DNA of 64,000 bases from Diadophis punctatus similis (GCA_023053685.1 JALIGW010000001.1:52449359-52513358), one strand, 5' to 3'. Shown: positions 44,835-56,870, counted from the first letter of the stretch. The notes: generated by a model not told the origin, from the letters alone. Program-made: numbers and translations.

Positions 44835-45462
44835 CAGCAATGGCTCTTAAGTGGAATTGCATGACAGACAGAAACATCCTTAACAAAGACCTTGGAGTAC
44901 TCATATCCAGCGACCTAAGTGCTAGAGCCCACTGTAACAACATTGCCAAAAAGGCTCTGAGAGTTGTTAATCTAATCTTGCGTAGCTTCTTCTCTGGCAA
45001 TATTACACTGCTAACCAGAGCATACAAAACATTTGTTAGACCAATTCTGGAATACAGTTCACCTGTCTGGAACCCGCACTGCATATCAGACATTAATACA
45101 ATCGAGAGAGTCCAGAAATATTTCACAAGAAGAGTCCTCCACTCCTCTGCTCGCAATAACCTTATTCCACCAGACTTGAAATATTGGGATTAGACAATTT
45201 ACAACTACGCCACCTCCGATCTGATCTAAATGTAGTTCATAAAATCATATATCAAAAAGTCCTTCCTGTCAATGATTACTTCAGCTTCAACCGCAACAAT
45301 ACACGAGCACATAATAGATTCAAACTTAATGTAAACCGCTCCAAACTCGACTGCAGAAAATACGACTTCAGCAACAGAGTGATCAATGCGTGGAATGCAC
45401 TACTGACTCTGTGGTTTCCTCCCCAAACCCCAAAAACTTTAACCTTAGACTGTCTACAGTAG
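44810..45462 (+). pseudogene. CR1/Rex1-type LINE reverse transcriptase C-terminus
   Basis: Frame 44810-45193 encodes KDLGVLISSDLSARAHCNNI and, after further residues, FVRPILEYSSPVWNP and a Glu-Arg-Val-Gln segment, typical of the thumb and C-terminal part of jockey/CR1/Rex-type RT proteins. It breaks at about 45190 and resumes in another frame to 45462 (LRHLRSDLNVVHKIIYQKVL, FSNRVINAWNALL). Clearly different from the CR1-L3 copies. Only the last third of the protein remains, with at least one frameshift. Confidence 0.75.
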
Positions 45463-45640
45463 ACCTCTCCCCATTTCTAAGAGGTCTGTATGGGGTTTGC
45501 ATAAGCGCACTACTGTGCCTAGCGTCCCTGTCCTACTGTCCTCTATTATCGGTACTTTTTACTTATGTTATGTTTATACAAACAACTACTATCCTGTACA
45601 TGTTTGATAAATAAATAAAATAAAAAAACAAAATAAAATG
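44835..45640 (+). mobile_element. CR1/Rex1-type LINE, 5'-truncated
   Basis: Contains the RT fragment described at 44810-45462, then a short 3' UTR and an (AATA)/(AAAAT)-rich tail (about 45606-45640). The exact clade (CR1 versus Rex1) is inferred from the general pattern of the C-terminal domain. Confidence 0.7.
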
Positions 45641-46148
45641 CAAGAAGCCTTGCAGATCTCTCTTCTGCTCTGTGCTCAGTCTTACATGCTATAAGAAGGG
45701 TGCTGGATCCAGCTTCTCATCTTCTGTTGCCTCCAGGTAACTGGAATGTTCCTCAGCTATGTTCACCTCTGGCTCCCTTTGAGGTTGCTATTTCTCCAGG
45801 CATCCCGAACAGCTTAATCTCATATTCATCTCAGTTTGAGTTGGCCATCACATAGCTGTAGAAGGGCTGAATGGCTATGGATTGATGGGCCCTCGGTTTC
45901 TGGAATCTTGCTATTTTAGTTGTAATAGAGTTGCATTTCCCCAAATGGAACTGAAGTCCTCCTGCAGTCACTACTCTTGTTCATGGGGCAGTGGAAGTTT
46001 GAGTGGCTGTGGCTTTGGACAAATCCTTTTAATGTAATAATTATGCCTTTTTTATTAGAAAGTTGTATTCATACCTTGGTCTCTTTGTTGTTGGACTATG
46101 GCAACACAGACTTCAAGGGAAGAGCCAAGTAGAGTATTTGGAACATAC
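45641..46148. other. unannotated stretch
   Basis: No gene or repeat recognised. Confidence 0.4.
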
Positions 46149-46156
46149 ATCTGAAT

Positions 46157-46419
46157 CAGTGGTGAAGTCCATTTTTTTTTACTACCGGTTCTGTGGGCGT
46201 GGCTTGGTGGGCATGGTGTGGCTTGGTGGGCATGGCAGGGGAAGGATACTGCAAAATCTCCATTCCCTCCCCACTCCAGGGGGAAGAATATTGCAAAATC
46301 TCCATTCCCACCCCATTCTGGGCCCAGCAAGAGGCGATGTTTGCCGGTTCTCCAAACCGCTCAAAATTTCCGCTACCGGTTCTCCAGAACCTGTCAGAAC
46401 CTGCTGGATTTCACTCCTG
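46157..46419. mobile_element. hAT MITE, family D, copy 1 (263 bp)
   Basis: Ends cagtggtgaagtccatttt and ctggatttcactcctg, perfect 8-bp TSD ATCTGAAT at 46149-46156 and 46420-46427. It contains actaccggttctgtgggcgt and two tandem ~50-bp units (gatactgcaaaatctccatt). Confidence 0.92.
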
Positions 46420-46425
46420 ATCTGA

Positions 46426-46465
46426 ATGCATATAGTGGACAAAAGATGCATATAGTGGACAAAAG
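46426..46465. repeat. 20-bp tandem duplication
   Basis: atgcatatagtggacaaaag occurs twice in direct tandem, starting at the last bases of the hAT target duplication. Confidence 0.95.
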
Positions 46466-46735
46466 AGTTATGGGTACACTTTGGTTCATCTGGGTAACAT
46501 TTTTGCTCGGCAAGGAGCAGTCATTGCTACTTGGCTTTTAGATGGATTCCGAGGTGCTTGTCTTCAACTGTAATGGTATGTGAGAGACGTGGTGAAGAAA
46601 TGTTGCCCAGAGAACAATCAGATAAGAGACATCATAGCTCGCAGATGTATAATGACCAGAGAAAAAGGCTCAGAAAGGACCCTCCCTAGCTTCAAATATA
46701 AAATTGAAACCAGAAGTTTTCCTTTTAGGGCTGTT

Positions 46736-47125
46736 GGATAAAAAAACTTGAAAGAAAATTTGGAACTTTGTTATTATATAAATTGACAGCGGTGAGAATC
46801 CTACAGTATATGCGCAAAAATGGAAAGACACGTTAATTCCCACAATGGAAGAATGGATGGAAAAAGTGATGGAGTTGGCGGAGATGACAAAGCTAACTGT
46901 TTTAATTAAAGAGACAAACTAATCCAGTTTTGTTTCCACTTGGAAACCGCTTCTGGACTTTATGTTCGAAACAGAAAAAGATGAAATGTTCATTTTAGAT
47001 TTTGATGATTAGATTAACTTCGTTGTTAAAGAACTGGCTCGTATCTCTTAGAAATGTAAAGCAAAAAGTTGAGATCACAACTATATTTTGTATAGTACGT
47101 GTTTGAAAGCACTCAATAAAGGAGA
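46736..47125 (+). mobile_element. L1-type LINE ORF2 C-terminus and 3' UTR fragment
   Basis: Plus-strand sequence encodes, with one frameshift and one stop, an L1 ORF2 tail (LTAVRIL, YAQKWKDTLIPTMEEWMEK, AEMTKLT, WKPLLDFM). A stop near 47012 and a short 3' UTR with an AATAAA signal near 47115 follow. Upstream sequence to 46560 is not recognisable as L1. Confidence 0.7.
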
Positions 47126-47408
47126 CTCCGTTTCTTCTCTTAGTAACGGGTTCCATTGTCGATTTTCTCTTGCTATTAGATTTTTTCCTAATGTTCAGCT
47201 AGTTGTTGGATAGCATTGAAGATCAAACTATTGTTTTCCCAATTTGCATTTCAACACACAATTGAAGAATATAAAATATAAATAAATTGTTGCCTTTGAG
47301 GCATTGGGGACAAATAATGTTTTTTTTTTCCTTATATGAATCCTCTTTTCTGGGAATTGCAAGTTTTGAGAAAAGAACCAATATTTTCAGCTGTTTATTA
47401 GTCTACAG

Positions 47409-47542
47409 CAGGGGTGTCAAACTCGCGTAGTCATGGTGCGTCACATGACGTATCGGGACTTCTTTCCCCTTCGCTAAACCGGGTGGGGGCGGAGCCAGCA
47501 CATGAAGCAACTGGCCTACGGGCTGCAAGTTTAACACTCCTG
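47409..47542. mobile_element. hAT MITE, family A, copy 4
   Basis: 134 bp, ends caggggtgtcaaactcgcg and caagtttaacactcctg, perfect 8-bp TSD GTCTACAG at 47401-47408 and 47543-47550. Confidence 0.91.
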
Positions 47543-47550
47543 GTCTACAG

Positions 47551-48784
47551 TGTTTATTAGCAACGGGGGCACTGTTTGCCTTTGTTAGCACCAGGATGGT
47601 ACCTAGGAGTATCTACAGTATAGAAATGTCAAAAAAAGTGAAGATGGGAGCTAGAATGGGGTAATCAAATCTGCACAACTGTGTGGTTGAAGGAACAAAG
47701 GTTTAAACACACGGTTACAGCTGCCATCTTGATTTGACAACCCCAATCCCTTGATTATGTCTGTTTATATCTGTAAATGAATTCTGAAAGGCCATAGGAA
47801 AGAGGAGAACAGTGTAAAGGTTTAGTTTGAAAGTTTGAAGTTTTAGTTTGAAAGTATTTCCTTTACTTTCATCCTCATACTATAGGGTTAAAATAGTTTC
47901 AGGGTATATAAAATTCTTCATCTTTTTCATTATGACCTACAGATTGATTCCAGCCAGGGCACCTCTCCTGTTTTACAGTATTTTAAATAGGTCAGTTTTT
48001 GGATTGTCTAGGACACAAAATATGTAAAGTCCAAATGGGTCAGGAAAATAATATATCAACTCTAACCCAATGGCAAGACAGTTGCAGTGGTAAGTTTAGA
48101 AATCTGTGCCTTATTTCTGTTTTTCTAACAAGCTCCTTCCCCTTAAAAAATAACTTATTCCTTTGGGGGTTCACATAGAATCATGGTTTGCTTTTCTGAC
48201 AGACAAGCCAAGCTAAACAAACCACATTAACATTTAGCACGATTATGAATCAACTGAGGAGAGGTTATCACCACCACACTTTTTCATCTTAAACAAATCT
48301 ATTTCACAACTCTTTTAAATAAAATAAAATAAAGCTGGCTATAAAGTCATGCTCATATTTGCATTATCTATTCAAACTCTCCCATCTTGAGTAAAATACT
48401 GGTAAAATGCCTATTTTAATTGCTAAACCAGTATATGTTTCGGAATTCACTACCAGTGTTTGTGGAGGTAGCAGGTATGTGACACTTAGTGTCCTACAAG
48501 TCTTCTGTGACTTGAGTTTAAATATATTAGAAAATCTTTCTCATCTTTCTCAGATGCTATTTTTTCTAAGCTAGAGCAATGCAACTCCTTTCCCACAAGT
48601 TTGTTAAAAGTTACTCTTTGGAGTTTATTTTTAATTCATGGTGAAGCCAGATTTTTGAAACATTTAAAACCCCTATTTAGGGCTCTCAATAGCCTTCAAA
48701 TGTTTATTTAATAGAGTGAATAAAAATCTGTGTTTAGAAAAGGGAGGAGATGAATTAAAAATTCTCCATACTAGTGGAGACAGC
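47551..48784. other. unannotated stretch
   Basis: No gene or repeat recognised in about 1.2 kb. Confidence 0.45.
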
Positions 48785-49165
48785 ATCCAGGAATGGGTTA
48801 ACTCTGTCTATTATCCAATAGGACTGAGTCTGCAAAAGTAGATGACACGCCTCCTCTTCCTGTGTCTATCCTTGGACATAGATGTGGTCTTAATAGCTCC
48901 CATTTCTGAATACTGTGCTCCTAGCATTTGCTTCTATTTTCCTGTTTTTTTTCCTGTATTTGATGTGCCGGCGTGAAGCACTTGCTTGATCCCGCCAAGG
49001 GTCGTTTCTATGGCAGTTAGGCTGCCGGCTGGCAGTCCTAATAAGGGCAGCGTGCACGAGAGGCTTCTCCGTCATGCTGACCCTTCAGAAGGCTTTGTTG
49101 CCTGTGGTGAGAGCTGTCAGGAGACAGCGCAGGTTGTGCGTGCATGAGCTTTAGCTCCGCAGTGC

Positions 49166-49795
49166 TTGGAGTTCCTGAAGGCTGGTGGCTGCAGCGCTGA
49201 GACTCTGCACTGCCTGAATCAGGCTCTGTCGCACACTTCTGGTAGAGAAGCTTCCTTGGGAGAAGAAGGAGAAATCAGGGAATTTGATTTTAATTTATCA
49301 GAAGATGAGGGCCTTTCGCCCGATCACCCCTTTATTGTGGACCTGTTTTGTCCTCAGCTCTTCCGGTCTTTGCTGTTTAAGGCTAAGACCACCACCCGTT
49401 CGGGGTCTAATCCAGCCCCTTCTGATTTGGCGGTGGGTCCTGCTAATCCGGCAGACACCCTTTTCCTGGAGCCCAGGGTGAAGACGGAGGAGATTCCAGT
49501 GCCCAAGATGTTTCTGGACATGGTACAGAGGCAATGGACCTCTCCTGGTTCTGGTCCCAATCCCAGTGGGATTGAGAAGCGTTTTTATAACATGAAATTG
49601 GGTCTTTCTAATATTCTACAAATTCCAGTGGTGGCTGGTCCGGTGGTGGCTATGGCCTCTACTTCTGTAGTTCTTGGGGCTCTGGAAGAGGCCCTAAGAC
49701 CAAAGGACAAGAGGGCAGAACAATTGCTGATTAAGGGTCATCAGGCTAGCTCAAGGGCAGTTAAAGCTTCCATGGCAGCTTCATTTTTTAACAGG
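49166..49795 (+). pseudogene. DIRS gag-like protein
   Basis: The first 210 codons of an open frame. The N-terminal half is acidic and holds a segment of alternating Pro/Val/Lys ending KMFLDMVQRQW. The C-terminal part runs KLGLSNILQIPVV, KDKRAEQLLIKGHQAS and ASMAASFFNR, the layout of DIRS Gag proteins. The reading frame then passes without a stop directly into RNase H sequence (SLWRWTSEAI), which shows that a deletion fused the two. The Met at 49166 is the first in frame. Gag would form the particle; no promoter is evident. Confidence 0.75.
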
Positions 49796-50652
49796 TCACT
49801 CTGGCGGTGGACTTCGGAGGCCATCGCCAGAGGCAGTGTCTTCCAGGAGCCTTGCCACCTTGTTCTGACCACCAATGCCAGCCTCTCCAGCTGGGGAGCA
49901 CATCTCTTTTCCCACATGGCTCAGGGGCAGTGGTCTCCAGCAGACCTGACGCACAATATAAATTGGCTGGAACTTTGAGCGATCCACCTGGCCCTGATAA
50001 GAGTTCCGGAATGTGGTCAGAGGCCAACACATCTTGGCCTCACGGACAATGTGGCAGTGAAAGCTCATGTCAATTGCCTGGGGGGCACTCACTCCGACGC
50101 TCTCATGACAGAGGCATTTCAACTAGGCCACTGGGCAGAGGCCAATCTCCTCTCCATCCAAGTGGCGCACATCTTGGGAGTTGCGAACACACAAGCAGAC
50201 TGGCTCAGCCAAGCCACGGTGGACCAAGTGGAGTGGCGCCTCCATCCATTGCTCTTCACAGAGATCTCGGACAGGTTTGGTCTTCCCTCGGTCGACTTGT
50301 TTGCCACCAGGGACAACACTCAACTCCATTGTTTTTTCCCCAGTTCCCATCACCAAATGTGGAGGGAGTGGATGTATTGCACAACCCATGGCCCCTGGGC
50401 CTCCTGTACGCCTTTCCTCCTCTTCCCCTCATCCTGAGGGTCATTCGGAAGCTCCTGAAGGAGAAGGCGGAGATCCTTCTCCTGGCCCCATACTGGCTCA
50501 GGCGCCCCTGGTTTGCGGATTTAGTCAATCTGTCCGTGACCAACCCGTGGCAGATTCCCCCGAACAGGATCCACCTCAGACAGGGGACACTGGTCCATCC
50601 ATACCACCAGTGGCTCCATCTAACCGTCTGGTATTTGAGCGGCACCTGTTGA
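49796..50652 (+). pseudogene. DIRS RNase H and methyltransferase-like domain
   Basis: RNase H begins about residue 211 of the fused frame: LTTNASLSSWGAHLF (the first acidic position of the usual TDAS motif reads TNAS), NINWLEL, one in-frame stop (49976-49978), then LTDNVAVKAHVNCLGG, AHILGVANTQADWLSQ. VDLFATRDNTQLHCFF starts the methyltransferase-like domain. A frameshift at about 50370-50437 leads to LPLILRVIRKLLKEKAEILL and APYWLRRPWFADL. The N/D change in the first catalytic position plus the stop and the frameshift make it inactive. Confidence 0.78.
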
Positions 50653-50910
50653 GGGGGGAAAACCTTCCAGATCAAGTCATCTTGATGATCCAAGCTTCCT
50701 GCAGGGATTCCACCAACAGCATTTATGACGCTACGTGGAGGGCATTCTGCTCATGGTGTTCGGCGTGGAAGCTCCAACCCTTAGAGGCATTGGTTTCTGA
50801 GGTCCTGGTCTTTTTGTAGGATGGTCTGGACAAGGGCCTGGCTCCTAACACTCTTCGTAGACAGGTGGCAGCCCTGTCTTCTGTCTTGACCTCTGCCTGG
50901 ATGTCTTAAA
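50640..50910 (+). pseudogene. DIRS tyrosine recombinase, N-terminal fragment
   Basis: In a third frame: ENLPDQVILMIQASCRDSTN, YDATWRAFCSWCSAW, a stop at 50817-50819, then DGLDKGLAPNTLRRQVAALS. This is the core-binding N-terminal domain of tyrosine recombinases. The catalytic domain with the Arg-His-Arg-Tyr residues would follow but the sequence leaves the element at about 50910. Confidence 0.72.
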
Positions 50911-53225
50911 TTCAAAAACTATAGTTCCTTGTAACTATAATATTTATCAGTTTTTACTTCAACTGCAAACAGAAAGAAGAATGGGAGAGGAACAAAAGCC
51001 TAGATCTGATTTCTGTGTGGTTAGTGTTTTTGTTGGATCTAGCACTGTTTTCTTTAGTTATACATCAGTGATCCTTCATTCATGACCAGCTGCTGATGTC
51101 TCCAGTTAAGAAAAAGGGCAAGAGAATATTGGCAGTGGGATTATGCTCAGGAGATGTAGAAAGCACTACTCTGAATGATGTGATGCTTGCATCATATGTT
51201 AGCACCACTGCTTTCTTAGAAGAGAAGACTTTGATTTCTAGTTACTATTCTGGGTCTGGCAGGGGGTTGGGCAAGAGGAGAGTAATGGACTCATTTTGCT
51301 TTTTATCTTCTCATTTAAAAGCCAATGCCTGGATCTGTTCCCTATGCTAAGTCATGATTTGTGTAAATAACTTTTTTTGAATAAACCACTTCATAACCCA
51401 TAAGCTATGATTTACAAACCAACAAACCATTTTATCACTTAGTATTACATATGAACCCAACAATTGTGTGACATTTCTACAAAAAGTTTAATCCTTTTAC
51501 CTTGATTTTCTGAATAAACTGCAGCATGATATCAGGAAAGATCAGTATAAGTAGTTTCAAATACTATGACTAGAGTAAAAAAATAGGCATTTCGGTCTAT
51601 ACCCTCAAGGTAGGGCAAGGATTCTTCATTGGTGTGAATAGAAAAAGCAGTTTCCTGGATTGTCTTTAGGTATAAGAATTCTCTGGCCCTATAGACTTTC
51701 TTAGAAACTAAAGTGACAGAGAGCTTCAATTGTTTGATTTGGAAGTTTGTGTGTTAACCAATATGACTCTTACGTTTGTGCTGTTGGTGGTTATTTCAGT
51801 GGTGCTGATATGTACCATGGTAGTTATTGATAATCTTGGATCTAATAGATAACCAGATAAATATAAAAGATACTTTCTAGGCAATCTAAAAACTGGTGAA
51901 ATAGATCAGACAAATATAAATGTTAATGGATTAAAAGAAAGGGGATTAGAAATAAAGGTATGGAAAAGGAATAGTGAATCAATAATTACAATAGACATGT
52001 TGGATGAAGGTTTTGTTTTCCTTTCTCTTCTGCAACAGAACTCCAACACACTGTTGAAATATATTGGCAGGATTGTATTACAAACGATCTTGCATTGCAG
52101 TCAATTAGAGCCCGTCCAATAATCTTGTATCACTGAAGCTAAACTCTCTCACGCACAGTTTCCCAGCCACAAATCTGAGTTTAAAAAGTTCAGATTTTAC
52201 TTATTTCAATCTTACTGGGATATTTTTGAGAGAGTGTCCACAAAATGAATTTAGTATTTAAATACATACCAATGCCAATGCTTAGTATTACCATTTTCGC
52301 ATAAAACTTTTTCTGCAGATGTGTTTCAGCATTATCAACAATTTTATTTACCATAGCTTTATGATGCATCCATCTCATACACATTCATTTCCAGTTATCT
52401 GGCACTCCCGAAAAGTTAATCAAGAATCAGTTCAATGATTTTCTTCAACTTTTAAGCAAGAGCTACCAGAAGTTTGGAATAACCAGACTTGGTTGGATTT
52501 TTTAACACTAAGGTGGAGACACATAAACATAGCCATCAACAGTGCCCAAACTGAATTGTGAAATAGCTTGAGAATGTCTTTTTACTGCCATTTTCTTGAT
52601 TTCAACACTGCTAAACTTGTCATGGATGACGGCTTTGTGGTTCATGTGACACTGTTGGAGAAAATTGGATTTAAGGAAAGTTTATTTAGCTCTCTAAATA
52701 ATTCAAAATGTTTTCAATTTAACTTTCCCTCAGCACAACATGCTTCATACTGCCTTCTAAATCATACAGCAAGAATAGTAAGTGTCTCTCCTCTTCTTAT
52801 AACCTCAGGATTTGGTTGAGTTTGGTTTTCTCGGATTGATGTGGAACAGAGGATTGTTCAGAGCATATTATGGCTGTGGTGCTACACATGTAATTATAAC
52901 CTCTGTCACATGGACAGCGTTAACATACATGCAGATATTTGGTTAAAGAGGTTAATGTGGTGTCCTGAGAATACATAGGAATACGCTATAGAGTTATTTA
53001 GGAGAGGAGGATCCTGCCCTGGATAAACTACGTAAAGGTCAGTTTCTTATCAGGCTCTCAAAGACTTAGAAGTGGTTAGAGTAGTCTAAAATTAGCAGGA
53101 GTGACAATTTTTACAATAGTAAAAGGCAAGTCTACGTGGCAACTTCTGCCAAGAATAAATTATTCAGATATAGGAAGTCGTCTGGGAGTAAGATTTTTGT
53201 AGAAACAGACAGACCCTTCCTATCC
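50911..53225. other. unannotated, element-poor stretch
   Basis: About 2.3 kb of AT-rich sequence in which I recognise no repeat family, microsatellite or coding frame. Confidence 0.5.
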
Positions 53226-53233
53226 CCACAGAT

Positions 53234-53485
53234 CATTGGTGAAATCTACCTACCTTCCCTACCGGTTCGGAAGCGCATATGCCACTGTCGCGCGTGCTTA
53301 TTCACCTGCACATGTGCAGAAGGCTTTGCGCATGCGCATGCGCAGAGGGTTAAAAAAAAGAAAATGCGATGTCTGGGCAGGTGGGCAGAGCCTTGCACTG
53401 CTGCCGCTAACGGTTCTCTGAACCACTGGCAGCTGCCGCTACTGGTACGCCCGGACTGGGCCGAACCAGTAGCATTTCACCCCTG
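53234..53485. mobile_element. hAT MITE, C/D-related (252 bp)
   Basis: Ends cattggtgaaatctacc and agtagcatttcacccctg resemble family D, while the interior (ctaccggttcgg, gcgcatgcgcatgcgcag) resembles family C. Perfect 8-bp TSD CCACAGAT at 53226-53233 and 53486-53493. It may be a mosaic or an intermediate subfamily. Confidence 0.88.
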
Positions 53486-53493
53486 CCACAGAT

Positions 53494-54690
53494 CATCTGG
53501 GTTGATGAATTACCATATCTTCTCTACTAACATAACGGTTTGAAGTTTAAGCTCTCTTCGTTGGCCAATAATCTACTCTTAGTTGCTCATACTAATGTAT
53601 CTGGACTACTGTGTATATTCAGAGCCTCAGATTTTTACAGGTTTGTAACCTAGTGGTATAGTTAAAGGTTATTAAACCAAATAACTTCAGTGACAATACT
53701 AAATATCTGCCGTTAACAAGCTACATGCTGCATAAAATCCATGCCAGGTAATATATTAAAAATACATTTAAAAGGCTGCCATTCTATACCTTGATTTGCT
53801 TTAGAGTAAACATGTAAAAATGTACTTATACCACAAAGCCTTGTAAAACTAATATGTCCAGCATCACTGCTAATGTCTATTACTAAAGTTTCATGCCTGG
53901 GAGGAAACCACAATGAGGCTTGCTAATTCATAGAGATTATAATATGTTAGAAATAAAATAATTTCTATCTACTCTAGAAGCAGAATTTTTCAGCTATAAA
54001 AATAATTTTAGTCGTTCAAGTCATATTCTCTCAGATGTATTTTTACAGATGAGAAAAAAAACTTTAGAATGTTCACTCCTAATGTCCCAGATTTCCATCA
54101 GACTCCTCAAATATTGTAGTTAAGTTTCATCCAGTTTTAAGATGAATTCCTATCTTTAGAACACAAAAGAAAATTCTCTTTGAGAAAAGAGCAGAAAGTA
54201 AAGTCATGATCTAATATAGCTTAGCAAATAAGATTGGTATTTTTCAAAAATTAGAAAAGGAATACAAAGCCTGCATCTTCACTCTATCATTCCTGAACTT
54301 TCAATATTATCTTTCACATATGTATTTAAATGTAAACAGGCAACAATAATGCAACATTCTTTATTCTGAACATTCCATTGTATTCTGCTCCGCCTATGTA
54401 CAGTAGTTAGAAATCCATAAGGACAGAGCATTCTAACTAAGCTGAATTCATTCTTTTTTTTTAAATTACAAACGTTATACTTTTTCTTACACTTCCATAT
54501 ATGGGAAAATATGGGTTATGCATGGGTAGTTCCATTTCAGCTATATAAGTTATAGTACTCAGAGTATGACTATAGGAAACGGAATTATGACACACCTACC
54601 AAACCCATCTTCATGTTATTACAAATGTTCCATGCTTTCCATGACTGCTCCAACCTAATCCACTGGAGCCTCTGTCTTCATTATATAGTG
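53494..54690. other. unannotated stretch
   Basis: No gene or repeat recognised. Confidence 0.45.
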
Positions 54691-54790
54691 CAGCCTTCCC
54701 CAATATGATGCCCTCCAAATATATTGAGTCTGACTAGGAATTCCAGGAGTTATGTCCCAGCACATCTGGAAGGCACCAAGTTATGAGAAG
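54691..54790. mobile_element. old foldback MITE fragment
   Basis: cagccttccccaatatgatg and ccctccaaatatattgag at the left mirror agcacatctggaaggcacca at the right, the outline of a widespread amniote foldback element. Eroded, no TSD. Confidence 0.55.
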
Positions 54791-56411
54791 GATATATACC
54801 ACTATAATCATGATCCAAGTTTTATGTCTGTAATAGTAGAAAAACACTTGGATAGTAATAGGGTAATTGTGGAAGTGTTTTGAGGCTAGGAGAAACAAGG
54901 CCAAATTTGGGGCAGGGAGAACATCCAATTCATTTTGATTCCTTTGTGGTTCTTTGATGAGAGCTTGGTGGCAAAAACACAAGAATCCATTCTTCTTGGA
55001 GTTGAATTTTGGCCGTCAGGTATTTACATATTAGAAGTAAGATTGTAGTACATTCTTAAATTGCATTTGAAACTGGCTTGTGCAAAGCACAGCATGTAAG
55101 AAATAAGCAAATGCTTGTTTGACCTTGGCACACCAATTTATATTTGCTACACCACTCCTACTGATGTAGTTAATGGGTAGCAAGCCAAAAGCTGAGCAGG
55201 GGCTATAATCATCAAATGGCTTAATCATAGATCAGCTACAGTCTACATTTCCAATAGTGGAATTTGCTATGTAATCTGGTTCCTATGATGGCCAGACTCT
55301 AAAAACTTAAATGCAGTTGTCTTTCAAAATTAATTTCTGACATGATCATAAAAGAGATGATCAAAGAAGATATGATGCACTGTATGAAGTCAGAGATGTT
55401 CCCATCCTGTTACCACTGGAAACTGGAGTCTTTCTATTACTGTATTTGGCAAAAGATTCAAGACAAAAGAAAGGGCCTCTTCACACAATACATAATTAGC
55501 TTATGGATGTTACTGCTGGAGGTTGGCTGCTGATTTACATGGCTTAAATAGCAGGATGTGGGGAAAGTTACAGAGAAAATAAAAGCCAGTATGGTGGTTA
55601 CCTTACATTTCTAGAATCTAGACTCACAGTAGTATATTCCGTATAACTCCCTATTAAGGAAGGGGGGGGGGAAGGAAGTTTTTATCAGAGGCTTTTGATT
55701 ACTGGACCTGATGGACTTTTGGTCTGATCTAGCACAGCCTAGTTTATCCTCTCATGTTAATCCAGCTTGGATTTATAATCCTATAAAGGATCCTATAAAT
55801 CCTATAGATTTATAAATCTATAAATCTCTATCCTGCTACAAAAAAATGGTCATAACCGCTCTTACGGTAGTTAATATTCTGAATGCATTGCCTTTGTAAA
55901 CACTACATATGTATACTTTATATTTACAGTATATAAAACTTTAGGTATAATTGACATAACATTGTCTGTTCTCTAATTTGTATTGTATGAGAGAGTTCCT
56001 TATGCGTTTTAATTTAGCACACAAAAACTTCGCGGCAGTCAATTTAAAATTCCAAAAACTACATATTGCTTTTAAATTACCTACTGGTAGGTCAGGATAC
56101 CATGCTGGCCCCAGACTTTCATCTTCTGCTGCAAATATATTTTAGACATCTTTAGTAAGTTTAATATTGTTATTGCTAACATTATGTTCCTAAGAGTCTG
56201 TCTCTCACCATCTCATTGTTCCACCTCTTTTTTCTTATCAACTTTTGGACAAAAGGAATGATTATTGGGAGTTAGGTATATAGAGAAGTTCATACACTAA
56301 ATGACAAAGTTAATGTATTGAAATGGAAGTTCATATAGTAAAATCAACTTACTAAGATTACTTCCCAGTCTATGGACCAGGAGAAATTAGATAACTTAGA
56401 TAGGAAGAATC
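54791..56411. other. unannotated stretch
   Basis: About 1.6 kb with no recognised feature apart from a G run (about 55662-55671) and small tatagatttataaatct repeats near 55795-55830. Confidence 0.45.
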
Positions 56412-56419
56412 TATGTGAC

Positions 56420-56615
56420 CAATGTTCCCTCTAAGGTGTGCGGCTGCGCGGCCGCCCACGTAATGAGAGAATGGCGCACAGCAGTTTCCAACTGCTGCGC
56501 GCTGTTTTCTAATATCAGAGGCTGAGTGACTGTACGCCCGCGCACATGACTAGAGAACGGCGCGCAGCAGTTTCCAATTGCTGCACACCGTTTTCTAATG
56601 TTAGAGGGACCATTG
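56420..56615. mobile_element. hAT MITE with CAATGTTCCCTCTAA ends (196 bp)
   Basis: Termini caatgttccctctaa and ttagagggaccattg are inverted repeats; flanking 8-mers TATGTGAC (56412-56419) and TATGTGAG (56616-56623) match at 7 of 8. The interior is a tandem pair of ~50-bp units, each with gcgcacagcagtttccaact / gcgcgcagcagtttccaatt, ending gttttctaat. Confidence 0.85.
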
Positions 56616-56623
56616 TATGTGAG

Positions 56624-56870
56624 TGCTGTAGTTATGCCTCGGTGATTAGCTCCTATGCCATACCAGTAATAGAATGTGACTGATAATCTAAACCAGGGGT
56701 GGAACATCTGTGACTTCACAAGTACTGTTTGTACAGCCAACAAAAATCTTGGGTAAAGTCTCCAATTTACCTCCAAAAATTAATTCATAATGTAGCAAAA
56801 ACTGAAGATGACTTAACATCTAGGAAATAATCATACAAACTATTATTTTAAGAATTTTAAGTTAGTTTTG
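56624..56870. other. unannotated stretch
   Basis: Nothing recognised. Confidence 0.4.

Larger units (their letters stand above)
48785..50910 (+). mobile_element. DIRS-type (tyrosine recombinase) retroelement, internally deleted
   Basis: DIRS elements encode a Gag-like protein, an RT/RNase H/methyltransferase-like polyprotein and a tyrosine recombinase in place of an integrase. This copy has gag (49166-49795), RNase H and the methyltransferase-like domain (49796-50652), and the first part of the recombinase (about 50640-50910). The RT domain between gag and RNase H is missing, and the recombinase stops before its catalytic half. Both outer limits are estimates; no terminal repeats could be matched and no TSD is expected for this class. 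Confidence 0.8.

Noticed and set aside
49807..50652. A 281-codon open frame taken as one protein
   Set aside because: Its first half is out of frame with the RNase H domain; only the last ~95 codons carry DIRS sequence, after a frameshift.
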